Positions 34,249 to 44,200 of a stretch of 64,000 bases of DNA are shown piece by piece. Position 1 is the stretch's first letter. Every line of letters begins with the position of its first letter. Source of the stretch: Chryseobacterium sp. LJ668 (GTDB lineage: Bacteria > Bacteroidota > Bacteroidia > Flavobacteriales > Weeksellaceae). The notes beneath the pieces were generated by a model, which saw nothing but the letters and a program-made list of their open reading frames with translations, ran no database searches and had not been told where the DNA came from. A program made the translations under genes and the position numbers. Where the stretch lies: positions 2,403,001-2,467,000 of the forward strand of contig NZ_CP080443.1 in assembly GCF_019613955.1 (NCBI RefSeq), given 5' to 3'.

Positions 34249-34977
34249 TCAATTATTCTTCTTAAATAAATTGATGCAACGAGGCGAAATTTCTTTCTCA
34301 AAATCATTCAGCTGATAATCTCCCCAGATTTTTATCCTTTCAAAGCCGCATTCTGAAGCGTAGTTTTCAATCACTTCTAAAGTGTGGAGCTTTACTTTTT
34401 CAAAAAAGTGTTTTGCCTCACCGTTGATCTCAAAGCGGATATCTTTAATAATATGTCTGCCTTCTATTTTTTTTGAAATGTGAAAATTGATTCCTTCTCT
34501 CTGAACAGTGCTTTCGGGAACTAAATTTTTTCTTACATATTCTTCATTCAGATAGTCCAGAACAAAATAACCATTTGGTTTTAAAGCATCATAAACTGAT
34601 TTAAAAACATTTCTGTCATCCGTTTCATTATCAAAATAACCAAAACTGGTAAAAAGATTGAAAACAGCATCTACTGGTTCAGAGTCAATAGCATTTCTTA
34701 TATCATGTACTTTAAAAGTAAGGCTTTCATTTTCAAACTGCTTATCAAATTCAATACTTTGCTGAGAAAGATCCAAACCAAGCACATCATAGCCCAATTT
34801 ATTTAAAAAAACCGAGTGTCTTCCTTTTCCGCACGCAAGGTCAATTATTTTTGAAGATTGAGGCAGTTGAAGCTCCTGAGTGAGCTTTGTAATGAAGTTT
34901 TCTGCTTCCGTATAATCTCTGTTATTATAAAGCAAATGATAATAAGGTGTATCAAACCAAGATTCAAACCATTCCAT
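34249..34977 (-). CDS. Class I SAM-dependent methyltransferase
   Basis: A 242-aa cytosolic methyltransferase. Motif I is IDLACGKGRHS (about 42-52), motif II has LGLDLSQ with the ribose-binding Asp, and post-motif VDAVFNLFTSFGYF is typical of the methyltransferase type 11/25 group. The substrate cannot be deduced. First gene of a leftward operon with a small membrane protein and a ZIP transporter, apparently unrelated in role. Confidence 0.88.
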   Translation of the reverse strand: MEWFESWFDTPYYHLLYNNRDYTEAENFITKLTQELQLPQSSKIIDLACGKGRHSVFLNKLGYDVLGLDLSQQSIEFDKQFENESLTFKVHDIRNAIDSEPVDAVFNLFTSFGYFDNETDDRNVFKSVYDALKPNGYFVLDYLNEEYVRKNLVPESTVQREGINFHISKKIEGRHIIKDIRFEINGEAKHFFEKVKLHTLEVIENYASECGFERIKIWGDYQLNDFEKEISPRCINLFKKNN

Positions 34978-34981
34978 GCTG

Positions 34982-34989
34982 CAAAAATA
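34982..34989 (-). promoter_or_regulatory. -7 element of the methyltransferase-ZIP operon
   Basis: TATTTTTG on the minus strand, only 4 bases upstream of the start codon at 34977, suggesting a leaderless mRNA. Confidence 0.5.
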
Positions 34990-35087
34990 AGATTTTTGAA
35001 TGATGTTTGATGCTGGACGATAGATGTTTTTTTAGGATACGATCAAAGCTTCCTCCATCAATCATCTACCATCCAGTCAAAAATGTT

Positions 35088-35095
35088 TATTTTTG
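35088..35095 (+). promoter_or_regulatory. -7 element of the THUMP methyltransferase operon
   Basis: TATTTTTG, 4 bases before the ATG at 35100. Supports that start over the upstream ATG at 35007 and suggests a leaderless mRNA. Confidence 0.55.
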
Positions 35096-35099
35096 CAAA

Positions 35100-36269
35100 A
35101 TGGATACAGAAAATATTAAAATTCAGATAAAAACATTTTTCGGGTTAGAAACCGTTTTAGGTGAAGAAATAAAAAAGCTGGGCGGAAGAAACGTTGAGCT
35201 AAAAAATCGAGCAGTCAATTGTGAAGGCGATCTGGGTTTTCTTTATAAAATTAACTATTCTGCAAGAACAGCTTTGAAAATTTTAGTTCCGATTGATGAG
35301 TTTAAAGCATACAACGAAACAAAATATTACGACAGGTTATTCAAATTTGAATGGGATGAATTTATGGATGTTGACCAGACTTTTGCCATCGATTCTACGG
35401 TAAATTCCGAAAGATTCAGTCATTCTCAATTCATGACTTTCAAAATGAAAGACGCTATTGTAGATTATTTCCAGAATAAATATGGGAAAAGACCAAATAT
35501 TGAAACGAAATCTCCGGATATTAAATTCCACCTTCACATCGACAGAGAACTGGTGACAATTTCTTTGGATTCTTCGGGTGATGCTTTATTTAAAAGAGGT
35601 TACAGAAGAGAGCAGGGTGAAGCGCCTATCAATGAAGTTTTGGCAAGTGGAATGCTTCAACTAGCCGGTTGGGATGGAAAAGGAAATTTCCTTGATCCGA
35701 TGTGCGGTTCCGGAACACTTTTGATTGAAGCAGCGATGATTGCCATGGATTTGCCGGCACAGCTCTACAGAAAAAGATTTGCCTTCCAAAACTGGAAAAA
35801 TTACGATGCAGATCTGTTTGCGACGATAAAGCAACATCGTGTAGACAGAATCAGAGAATTTCACGGAAAAATCGTTGGATATGATATCGATGGCAGAATG
35901 CTTGATGCTGCACGAACCAATGTAGAATCTGCCGAAATGGAAGAAGTAATCGAAGTAAGAAGAGAAGATTTTTTTAACACCAAGAAAGATATGTTTCCTT
36001 TGTTAATGGTTTTCAACCCGCCTTATGATGAGCGAATTTCTATCAATGATGACGATTTTTACAAGAAAATAGGGGATACATTTAAAACAAATTATCCAAA
36101 TACTTTAGCTTGGCTTATTTCATCAGACCTTGATGCTCCAAAGAAAATCGGATTGCGGCCTTCAAGAAAAATCAAGCTCTTCAACGGAAAACTGGAAACC
36201 CGATTTTTGCAGTATGAAATGTATGAAGGAACGAAAAAGCTGCATAAACTGGATAATAAAGAAGATTAA
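35100..36269 (+). CDS. THUMP-domain RNA methyltransferase (RlmL N-terminal type)
   Basis: A 389-aa enzyme that should make N2-methylguanosine in 23S rRNA, like the RlmL half of E. coli RlmKL. The frame is open from 35007, but the ATG at 35100 starts the conserved domain and follows a -7 box. Residues 1-55 form the ferredoxin-like lead-in, about 60-150 the THUMP RNA-binding domain, and about 165-380 the methyltransferase with FLDPMCGSGTLLIEAA (motif I) and the catalytic NPPY motif in MVFNPPYDER. First gene of a rightward operon. Confidence 0.92.
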   Translation: MDTENIKIQIKTFFGLETVLGEEIKKLGGRNVELKNRAVNCEGDLGFLYKINYSARTALKILVPIDEFKAYNETKYYDRLFKFEWDEFMDVDQTFAIDSTVNSERFSHSQFMTFKMKDAIVDYFQNKYGKRPNIETKSPDIKFHLHIDRELVTISLDSSGDALFKRGYRREQGEAPINEVLASGMLQLAGWDGKGNFLDPMCGSGTLLIEAAMIAMDLPAQLYRKRFAFQNWKNYDADLFATIKQHRVDRIREFHGKIVGYDIDGRMLDAARTNVESAEMEEVIEVRREDFFNTKKDMFPLLMVFNPPYDERISINDDDFYKKIGDTFKTNYPNTLAWLISSDLDAPKKIGLRPSRKIKLFNGKLETRFLQYEMYEGTKKLHKLDNKED

Positions 36270-36271
36270 AT

Positions 36272-36673
36272 ATGCCTTTTGATTTTTTTGATGGTTTAGG
36301 AATAATTGGTGATCTTGTAGACTTTTTAGGAAGTTCTTCAGATTCAACATCATTTTATGAAAAAGATAAGCCAAAGAAGAAGGTAAAATATTATGTAGAA
36401 TGGTGGAGTGGAAGTTTACTTTTAATATCTTCCATTCTATTTTTTTTAGTTTTTAAAGATCCGCTACCGATAGAAAATTTTTTACAAACTTTGCTTGTTT
36501 GTATTTTAATTGGTTGTGTTATTTCTTTTGTTATATTTTTTGCACTGTATCATTTAGGATTATATTACTTTAAAAGTCTATTTAAATTGCTATTACTTAG
36601 CTGTTCAGTAATTGTATTTTCTGTTGCGGTAATCTTATGTGTTTATTATAGGTCTAATTTATTTTTTACTTAA
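36272..36673 (+). CDS. Small hypothetical membrane protein
   Basis: A 133-aa protein with a Gly/Ser/Asp-rich N-terminus (1-30), a basic segment (KDKPKKKVKYY) and three hydrophobic helices (about 47-63, 72-100, 107-128). No family recognised. Starts 2 bases after the THUMP methyltransferase stop, so the two are translationally coupled; the glycosyltransferase follows 10 bases later. Confidence 0.7.
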   Translation: MPFDFFDGLGIIGDLVDFLGSSSDSTSFYEKDKPKKKVKYYVEWWSGSLLLISSILFFLVFKDPLPIENFLQTLLVCILIGCVISFVIFFALYHLGLYYFKSLFKLLLLSCSVIVFSVAVILCVYYRSNLFFT

Positions 36674-36683
36674 ATCTTTCAAT

Positions 36684-37688
36684 TTGAATCCAACAATTTC
36701 CATCGTCGTTGCCATTTTTAACCGAAAAGACGAGCTTTTTGAGCTTTTGAATTCGCTGACTTTTCAGACAGATAAAGCGTTTGAAATCATTATTGTTGAT
36801 GACGGTTCTCTTATCGATCTGAAGCCAACAATTCAAAATTTTGACGGGATTTTAGATATTAAATATTTTAGAAAAGACAACTCAGGGCCAGGTTTGTCAA
36901 GAAATTACGCTTCAAAAAGAGCCTCTAACGAATGGCTTGTTTTCGTAGACAGCGACGTGATTGTAGAGAAAGATTATATTCAAAATATTAAAAAAGACCT
37001 ACTTACAATTCCGTGTGATGCTTTTGGTGGCGCCGATAAAGCGCACAGAGGTTTTAATCTGATGCAGAAAGCAATTTCATATTCGATGACTTCCGTTTTT
37101 ACAACCGGCGGAATAAGAGGGAATAAGAAAGCAGTTTCAAAATTTCAGCCCAGAAGTTTCAACATGGGGGTGAAGAAAGGCGTCTTTGAAAAAGTTGGCG
37201 GTTTTTCTGAAATGAGAATTGGTGAAGATCCGGATTTATCGATGACACTATGGGAAAACGGTTTTACGACTGCATTTTTCGATGATATTGCGGTTTATCA
37301 CAAACGACGTGTAGATTTCGGAAAGTTTTCAAAGCAGGTATATCAGTTCGGTTGTGCAAGACCTATTTTGAATCAGAGACATCCGAAATATGTGAAAATC
37401 TCTTTTGCATTTCCTACTTTGTTTCTTTTAGGATATATTTTGGGATTTATAGAATATTTCATTCTAGGAAGAGGGATTATTCTTGCATTTTATGGTCTGT
37501 ATACATTTATGGTTTTAATTCATGCGATGATCGTTACCAGGAATGTTGCAATCGCAGGAATGGCAGTTATTTCTACTTATATTCAGATGTTTTCTTACGG
37601 CTATGGTTTTCTCAAATCCTGGATGTTACTGAATGTTTTCAGGATGAAACCGGAAGATGCTTTTCCGAAACATTTTCATAAAAATTAA
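36684..37688 (+). CDS. Family 2 glycosyltransferase
   Basis: Transfers a sugar from a nucleotide donor at the inner membrane. The GT-A core is clear: TISIVVAIFNRKDEL strand, IIIVDDGS (nucleotide-binding Asp pair), WLVFVDSDVIVEKDY with the DxD metal motif, and GEDPDLSMTLW with the catalytic acidic residue. The C-terminal 100 residues hold two to three hydrophobic helices, so it is membrane-bound. The frame runs back to an ATG at 36639 inside the previous gene, but TTG at 36684, just before NPTISIVV, is the better start (334 aa). Acceptor unknown; no glycan cluster nearby. Confidence 0.9.
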   Translation: MNPTISIVVAIFNRKDELFELLNSLTFQTDKAFEIIIVDDGSLIDLKPTIQNFDGILDIKYFRKDNSGPGLSRNYASKRASNEWLVFVDSDVIVEKDYIQNIKKDLLTIPCDAFGGADKAHRGFNLMQKAISYSMTSVFTTGGIRGNKKAVSKFQPRSFNMGVKKGVFEKVGGFSEMRIGEDPDLSMTLWENGFTTAFFDDIAVYHKRRVDFGKFSKQVYQFGCARPILNQRHPKYVKISFAFPTLFLLGYILGFIEYFILGRGIILAFYGLYTFMVLIHAMIVTRNVAIAGMAVISTYIQMFSYGYGFLKSWMLLNVFRMKPEDAFPKHFHKN

Positions 37689-37732
37689 TATTTTAAACCA
37701 TTAAGAAATCATTTAAGAAGTTTAAAATATTA
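37686..37732. repeat. 13-bp inverted repeat at the end of the glycosyltransferase gene
   Basis: TAATATTTTAAAC (37686-37698) and GTTTAAAATATTA (37720-37732) are perfect complements 21 bases apart and include the stop codon. A second weaker stem, GTTAGCTT/AAGCTGAC, follows at 37734-37755. Confidence 0.6.
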
Positions 37733-37800
37733 AGTTAGCTTCGCTTTAAGCTGACAATCATAATGATTCAACTTAACTAAATCTTTAAATTTAAACATAA

Positions 37801-37833
37801 AAAATGCTGTCGAAATTTCAACAGCATTTTTTT
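37801..37833 (+). terminator. Bidirectional terminator between glycosyltransferase and bestrophin genes
   Basis: AAAATGCTGT / ACAGCATTTT with a 10-base loop, A-run before and T-run after. Serves two converging genes. Confidence 0.85.
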
Positions 37834-37844
37834 ATATTATTTAA

Positions 37845-38870
37845 TTAAACTAAAACTCCATTTTTAGAGGCAATCGGTTCCGGAAGATCATCATGCTCAC
37901 CAATCATTTGAAGAAGGTCAATTTCAATTGTTCTGCAAATTGACAGCATTGGGATGTCAAACATCAGTCCGCCAAAAGGATTTTCAGAATAATCGCCGAC
38001 GAGTTCCATGATGATATAAATCCAGCCAACAATCACACAAAATGGAATACAGGTCCATATTCCCCAATCGCCTAATTTGCTGAATTCACTTACCAAACCT
38101 AAAGGTAAAAGAATAATGAAAATGACGATAAAGATAAATCCTGAGTTGGCAAACTGTCTTGGCGAAGGGAATTTTTTGATCCTTTCTGCCTGTCCCTGAT
38201 AATCGTAAAAATCATTCAGACAATTCTGGAGCTGCATCTGATCAAAGTCGGTAATGACTTTTTTATTCTTTAAGTAATTCAAATCTTTCGCCTGTTTTGA
38301 ATTGAGGTAAGTTGCAAAGTTTTTATAATCTTCCTGAAGTTGCAACTCTTCTTCAGTGAGATACTTTTGCTGAAAAAGATGGGTCCTTACGTAATCAGGA
38401 AAACCCGCCTTTATCTGACGGTTTCTTTTGGTGTTGATCTCTCCGAAATGTCTCTCAAGACTTATATGTTCCCATTCGGTCGGGATCAAAAGCTGCTCTC
38501 TCAAAGTATACAACCACGCGATATGACGGTAAATGAGCTGTTTTTTAAAGTCTTTTATATAATGCATTTCCCCTTTTTCTGTATCGAAAGCATAGAGCAT
38601 AGAAGTAAATGATCTGCTGGAGTTTACGATGGCTCCCCAGATTTTTCTTGCTTCCCAAAGCCGGTCATAGGCCTGATTGCTTTTGAAACCTACAAAAAAT
38701 GCAACAGCTGTACCTACCAACGTCAACGGAACTAACGGAATCGTCATCCACTGCCATTGAAAAAAATAATAAATGGCGGCTACGAATGTGCTCCATGCGG
38801 TAAGCCACACCAGATGCAGTCCTGCGAGATTAGCAATTTGTTTGTAATTAAAATATTTTGTTGTAATCAT
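37845..38870 (-). CDS. Bestrophin-family anion channel-like protein
   Basis: A 341-aa inner-membrane protein (start at ATG 38870; the frame opens at 38900). The N-terminal region has two hydrophobic segments followed by the conserved GFKSNQAYDRLWEARKIWGAIVNSSRSF stretch of bacterial bestrophins, which form pentameric ion channels. Two more hydrophobic helices lie at about 240-290, and the C-terminus has the GDYSENPFGG segment. Bacterial members conduct cations or anions; ion selectivity cannot be read here. Confidence 0.88.
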   Translation of the reverse strand: MITTKYFNYKQIANLAGLHLVWLTAWSTFVAAIYYFFQWQWMTIPLVPLTLVGTAVAFFVGFKSNQAYDRLWEARKIWGAIVNSSRSFTSMLYAFDTEKGEMHYIKDFKKQLIYRHIAWLYTLREQLLIPTEWEHISLERHFGEINTKRNRQIKAGFPDYVRTHLFQQKYLTEEELQLQEDYKNFATYLNSKQAKDLNYLKNKKVITDFDQMQLQNCLNDFYDYQGQAERIKKFPSPRQFANSGFIFIVIFIILLPLGLVSEFSKLGDWGIWTCIPFCVIVGWIYIIMELVGDYSENPFGGLMFDIPMLSICRTIEIDLLQMIGEHDDLPEPIASKNGVLV

Positions 38871-38910
38871 TTTAATGAATTGATAAATCCAAGTTAACAA
38901 AAACTGTACA

Positions 38911-38942
38911 AAAAAACCTCTAAAATATTTTAGAGGTTTTTA
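38911..38942 (-). terminator. Terminator after the E1 alpha/beta gene
   Basis: A nearly perfect palindrome AAAACCTCTAAAAT / ATTTTAGAGGTTTT centred at about 38926, flanked by A and T runs, just past the stop at 38947. Confidence 0.85.
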
Positions 38943-38946
38943 AATT

Positions 38947-41019
38947 TTAATATTTCAACATTTCGTCGATTTTCTTCGAGAGCTTTTCGGCGTTAGGAAG
39001 CATTTCTTTTTCTAAAATTAAATTGATTGGAACTGCGGGTGTATCAAGCGATCCCATTGTTTCTACCGGAGCATCCAGATATTTGAAGCAGTTGTTAGAA
39101 ATACGGTGTGCAAAAGCTTCTGCAAATGAATTATTTAATTGTTCTTCAGTCAGAACGATACATTTTCCATGTGCTTTTACTCTTTCAAAAACCAATTCTT
39201 CATCCAAAGGGATGATGGTTCTCAAATCAATCACTTCTACTTTACCACCGAAGTTTTTTACAGCTTCTTTTGCCCAGTAAACACCCATTCCATAAGTTAT
39301 TACTACAACTGTATTTCCTTTTTTAATTTCATTCTCATCAGCTTCGATAATAATTTTTCCTTTTCCGAAAGGTAAAATATAATCTTCTGCAGGTTCTATG
39401 GTTTTTGCATCTTCAGTTCCCGGAACTTTACTCCAGTACAAACCTTTATGTTCCAACATAACAACAGGATTCGGGTCGTAATATGCTGCTTTTAACAAAC
39501 CTTTAAAATCGGCTGCGTTGCTCGGATAAGCAATTTTAATTCCTTTAATATTAGCTAAAATACTTTCAACACTTCCACTATGGTACGGTCCTCCGCCGCC
39601 ATAAGCTCCGATCGGAACTCTGATGATATTGCTTACAGGAAATTTCCCGTTGCTTAAATAATTTGATTTGGAAATCTCTGTGATCAATTGGTTGATTCCC
39701 GGATAAATATAATCGGCAAACTGAACTTCTACTATCGGTTTTAGACCAACTGCGCTCATTCCGGTCGTAGAACCAATGATATAAGCTTCCTGAATTGCGG
39801 TATTAAAAACTCTCTTACTTCCGAATTTTTTACCTAAAGTCACCGTCTCACGGAAAACTCCGCCAATTCTTTCGCCAACATCTTGTCCGTACAATAAAGC
39901 TTCCGGATGTTTCCACATAATCTCTTGGATGGCATGAATAGCTGCATCAACCATTACTATTTTTTCTCCGCCTTCAGGTTCACGCGTTCCCAATTCTTCT
40001 GTAATCGGAGTTGGAGCAAAAATATGCTGCATTACAGTTTCAGGCTTTGGATCTTCCGCTTTTTGAGCTCTGTCGAAAGCTTCTTCAGCTTCTAATCTTG
40101 CCTTTTTAGTAATTTGCTTTAATAATTCTTCATCAGTTCCAGATTCCAGCAATTGATTTCTCAAGATTTCTCCCGGATCTTTTGCTCTGTGTTTGCTTAA
40201 ATCTTCCTCATCTCTGTAAAATTCTCTTCTCACTCCTGAAGTATGATGGCCGATCAAAACTGTTTTTGCGCAGACAACCAAAGGTTTTCTCTCGGTTCTC
40301 ACAAAATCAACAGCTTTTTTCATTACCTCAAAACTTTCGACGAAATCGGTTCCGTTTACTCTCATTCTTCCCAGACCTACAAAACCTGCAACAAAATCAT
40401 AAGCATCACAAGTTCTCGCTTCATCTTTAGTTACTGAAATTCCCCATTCATTATCCTGAACCAGGAAAATAATCGGAAGCTGATGCAGAGCTGCAAATTG
40501 CAATGCTTCACTTACTTCACCTTCAGTTACTGAATTGTCTCCCAAACTGCATATGACAACAGGATTGTTTTCAAAATGCTCCAGATTAAAATCCTGAATA
40601 TATTTAATTCCCTGAGCAACACCCGTTGTAGGGATTGTCTGCATTCCGGTTGCTGAACTTTGGTGAATAATCTTCGGCATATTTTCATTTCTGCTCGAAG
40701 GGTGAGAATAATACGATCTTCCACCAGAAAAAGGATCATCAGCTTTTGCCAGCAGCTGAAGCATCAGTTGATAGGGCTCAAAACCAATTCCCAGCAAAAT
40801 ACTTTCATCCCTGTAGTACGGTGATACCCAGTCTTCTTTTTTCAGCTGATAAGCCGTTGCCAACTGAATCGCCTCATGCCCTCGCGAAGTACTGTGTACA
40901 TATTTGCAAACATTTCTGTTCTCTTCATAAATGTCTGCCATTGCTTTGGCAAGCATCATGTGATTATAAGCCTTAAGTAAAATATCCTGAGAAACTTTTT
41001 CGTGAAGTGTATTTTCCAT
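38947..41019 (-). CDS. Fused 2-oxoacid dehydrogenase E1 alpha/beta
   Basis: Thiamine-diphosphate E1 component of a 2-oxoacid dehydrogenase complex, most likely the branched-chain type. The 690 aa fuse the alpha subunit (about 1-330, with the TPP motif beginning GDNSVTEGEVSEALQFA and the phosphorylation-loop-like YRDEEDLSKHRAKDPG) to the beta subunit (about 345-690, with LYGQDVGERIGGVFRET and GAYGGGGPYHSGSVES). Both halves are complete, so one chain supplies the whole active site. TTG at 41028 opens the frame, but ATG at 41019 is preferred. E2 and E3 genes are not in the window. Confidence 0.93.
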   Translation of the reverse strand: MENTLHEKVSQDILLKAYNHMMLAKAMADIYEENRNVCKYVHSTSRGHEAIQLATAYQLKKEDWVSPYYRDESILLGIGFEPYQLMLQLLAKADDPFSGGRSYYSHPSSRNENMPKIIHQSSATGMQTIPTTGVAQGIKYIQDFNLEHFENNPVVICSLGDNSVTEGEVSEALQFAALHQLPIIFLVQDNEWGISVTKDEARTCDAYDFVAGFVGLGRMRVNGTDFVESFEVMKKAVDFVRTERKPLVVCAKTVLIGHHTSGVRREFYRDEEDLSKHRAKDPGEILRNQLLESGTDEELLKQITKKARLEAEEAFDRAQKAEDPKPETVMQHIFAPTPITEELGTREPEGGEKIVMVDAAIHAIQEIMWKHPEALLYGQDVGERIGGVFRETVTLGKKFGSKRVFNTAIQEAYIIGSTTGMSAVGLKPIVEVQFADYIYPGINQLITEISKSNYLSNGKFPVSNIIRVPIGAYGGGGPYHSGSVESILANIKGIKIAYPSNAADFKGLLKAAYYDPNPVVMLEHKGLYWSKVPGTEDAKTIEPAEDYILPFGKGKIIIEADENEIKKGNTVVVITYGMGVYWAKEAVKNFGGKVEVIDLRTIIPLDEELVFERVKAHGKCIVLTEEQLNNSFAEAFAHRISNNCFKYLDAPVETMGSLDTPAVPINLILEKEMLPNAEKLSKKIDEMLKY

Positions 41020-41025
41020 AGAAAG

Positions 41026-41033
41026 CAAAGATA
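41026..41033 (-). promoter_or_regulatory. -7 element of the E1 alpha/beta gene
   Basis: TATCTTTG on the minus strand, 6 bases upstream of the ATG at 41019; a -33-like TTTG lies at 41057-41060 (minus strand). Confidence 0.55.
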
Positions 41034-41222
41034 ATCATATTTTAGATTTTTAAAAACAAATGCCTAACAATTGATAGGGTATAATGTCTTTTAATTTTAA
41101 TGAAGCCTTACCATTAAAATGTTTACTGTTTCAATTGATTTTGGGAGCGTAAAAATTGCTAAAAACAGCAAAAATTACACTAACTTTACATTATTTTTTT
41201 AAATAAAAGTCAGACAATATTT

Positions 41223-44200
41223 ATGTATTTAGTTTTTGACACAGAAACCACAGGTTTACCAAAAAATTTCAACGCTCCGCTTTCAGATTCAGACAACTGG
41301 CCAAGAATGGTTCAGATAGCTTGGCAATTGCATGATGATGATGGTAATTTGCTTGAAAACCAGGATTATATAATTAAACCGGAAGGTTATGATATACCAT
41401 TTAACGCAGCAAGAATTCATGGAATTACAACCAAAATTGCGAATGATGAAGGTAGAGATCTTGAAGAGATTTTAAAAGAATTTGCTGAAGTTTTAGAAAG
41501 AGTAAGAGTTGTTTCCGGGCACAATGTTGAGTTTGATTACAACATTGTGGGAGCCGAATTTTTCAGAAAAAATATTAAAGATAATCTTCAGGAAAAACCA
41601 AAAGCCGATACGATGATTCTGGGAACAGATTATTGTCAGCTCGGAGGCGGAAGAGGCGGGAAATACAAATCGCCAAAACTCGAAGAATTGTACGAAAAAT
41701 TATACGGTCATAAGTTTGATGAAGCGCACAATGCTGCAGCTGATGTAAATGCAACGGCTCAGGTTTTCTTTGAAATGATGCGTATTGGGATCATTCCTGC
41801 TGAGATTTTGAAAACTTCTGAAGATCAGCTGGCCTATTTCAAGACACTGCATCCGAATCCTATAAAACCTTTTGGGATCATTATCAGAAGGCAGGTTGCA
41901 GATTTTAACAATAAGAAAAAACAATCTGATGTTGGGAGCATTGATGATATTGATTTAGGAAAATATTTCAATTTCGATAATAAAAGTGTTTTTTCAACGC
42001 TGACAGCGACTTCGAGCATTTCAGATTTAATTAAAAAAGCTACAGAAGACAATTTTCCTGCAGTCGGAATGGTTGATTTGGGAAATATGATGGGAGCTTT
42101 TAAATTCGTTTCAGCTGTAGAATCTACCAACTCGGATCGCTCTAAAAAGCATAAAGAATTTTTAACCAAAAAACAGGAAGCAGAAGAAAACGGAACTGAA
42201 TTTAATGAAGCTGAACCAATTTCCGAACCGTTGATTCCCGTTGTAGGATGTGAATTTTTCATTTCAGACCGTTATGAGCAGAAACAGTTTACCAAAGACG
42301 ATCCCGACAGAAGAGCACAGGTTGTTTTGTTGGCGAAAGATTTTAACGGCTATAAAAATTTAGCCAAACTTTCAAGTATTGGATTTTTAAAAGGTTTCTA
42401 TTTCGGAGTTCCGAGGATTAGCCGGGAATTAATTTCTGAATATAAAGAAGGATTGATTGCTCTGACTTCGGGAATCAACGGAGATATTCCGGATGCGATT
42501 TTAAATACAGGTGAGCAAAAAGGAGAGGAGCTTTTCAAATGGTGGAAAGATACTTTTGAAGATGATTTTTATGTTCAGATTCAAAACCATAAACTGCCTG
42601 AAGAGGAACACCTGAATGATGTTCTCTTACATTTTGCAGACAAATATAACGTTAAAATTTTAGCGCAAAATCAAACCTATTATACCAATAAAGACGATTC
42701 TAATATTCAGGATATTGTAAGTTGTATCAAAGATGGCGAAAAGCTGACAACGCCTGTTGGAAAAGGTTTTGGGAAGCGAAGAGGTTTGGCAACAGGAGAA
42801 TATTACATTAAAAATGCTCATGAAATTAAGGAAACCTTTTTAGCATATCCCGATGCGTTTGATGCATATGATGAACTTTTTGCAAAATTCAGTCCCTATA
42901 CTTTAAAAAGGGATGTATTGCTCCCCAAATTTGATATTCCGGAAGAGTTTCTTCATTTAGAAGATGAAGTTGATGGAGGAAAACGTGGCGAAATGGCGTA
43001 TTTGACACATTTGACCTACGAAGGAGCGAAAAAAAGATATGCTGAGACAGGAATTACTACTGAAATTAAAGAACGTCTGGATTTTGAGCTAGAAGTTGTT
43101 GCCAACACAGGATATCCGGGATATTTCCTGATCGTACAGGATTTTTGTAACGAAGCCCGGAATATGGGAGTTTGGGTTGGTCCCGGTCGAGGATCTGCTG
43201 CAGGATCTGCAGTTGCTTATTGCACAGGAATTACCAATGTTGACCCTATTAAATATGATTTACTATTTGAAAGATTCTTGAATCCTGAAAGAGTTTCGAT
43301 GCCCGATATAGATATCGATTTTGATGACGAAGGACGGGATAAAATCATCAAATGGGTCGTTGAAAAGTACGGTAAAAACCAGGTAGCACAGATTATAACC
43401 TATTCGGTTTTGGGAGGGAAGTCAGCGATTAAAGATGCCGGAAGAGTTTTGGATTTACCGATTCCTGATACAAATAATATTGCCAAACTCATTCCGCCAA
43501 GTCCGGGAATGAACATTGCTAAAGCACTGGCAAAATATGATAAGCTGAGACCTGAAGACCAGATGCTGGTTGATGAAATGAGGTTTATTTTAGATAATTC
43601 TGATGATCCTCGATTTGATGTGCTTGTGAGTGCAAAAAAAATGGAAGGTTGCATCAGAAATACCGGGATTCATGCATGTGGAGTCATCATTACACCTGAA
43701 GATGTAAGTAATCTTGTTCCGGTAACGATTGCTGCAAAAGATGCTGATATTTTGGTTTCTCAGTTCGACAACTCTGTGGCGGAAAGTGCAGGTCTTTTGA
43801 AGATGGACTTTTTGGGTCTACGTACACTGACCATTATTAAAGATGCTTTAAAATTAATTAAGCAAAGGCACAATATAGATATTGATCCGGATACAATTCC
43901 TCTGGATGACACCAAAACTTATCAGTTATTTAAAGAAGGAAGAACGATTGGGATTTTCCAGTACGAAAGCCCGGGAATGCAGAAGTACATGCGAGAGTTG
44001 AAGCCAACGGTATTTGCAGATTTAATTGCCATGAATGCCTTGTACAGACCGGGACCTATTAAATATATTCCAAATTTTATCAACAGAAAACACGGAATTG
44101 AGGAAATCGTTTATGATTTACCTGAAACGGAAGAATATCTAAAAGAGACTTACGGAATTACCGTTTACCAGGAACAGGTAATGCTTCTGTCTCAAAAATT

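Noticed and set aside
36639..36683. ATG start for the glycosyltransferase
   Set aside because: It lies inside the preceding gene and adds residues outside the GT-A core; the TTG at 36684 directly before the first conserved strand fits better.
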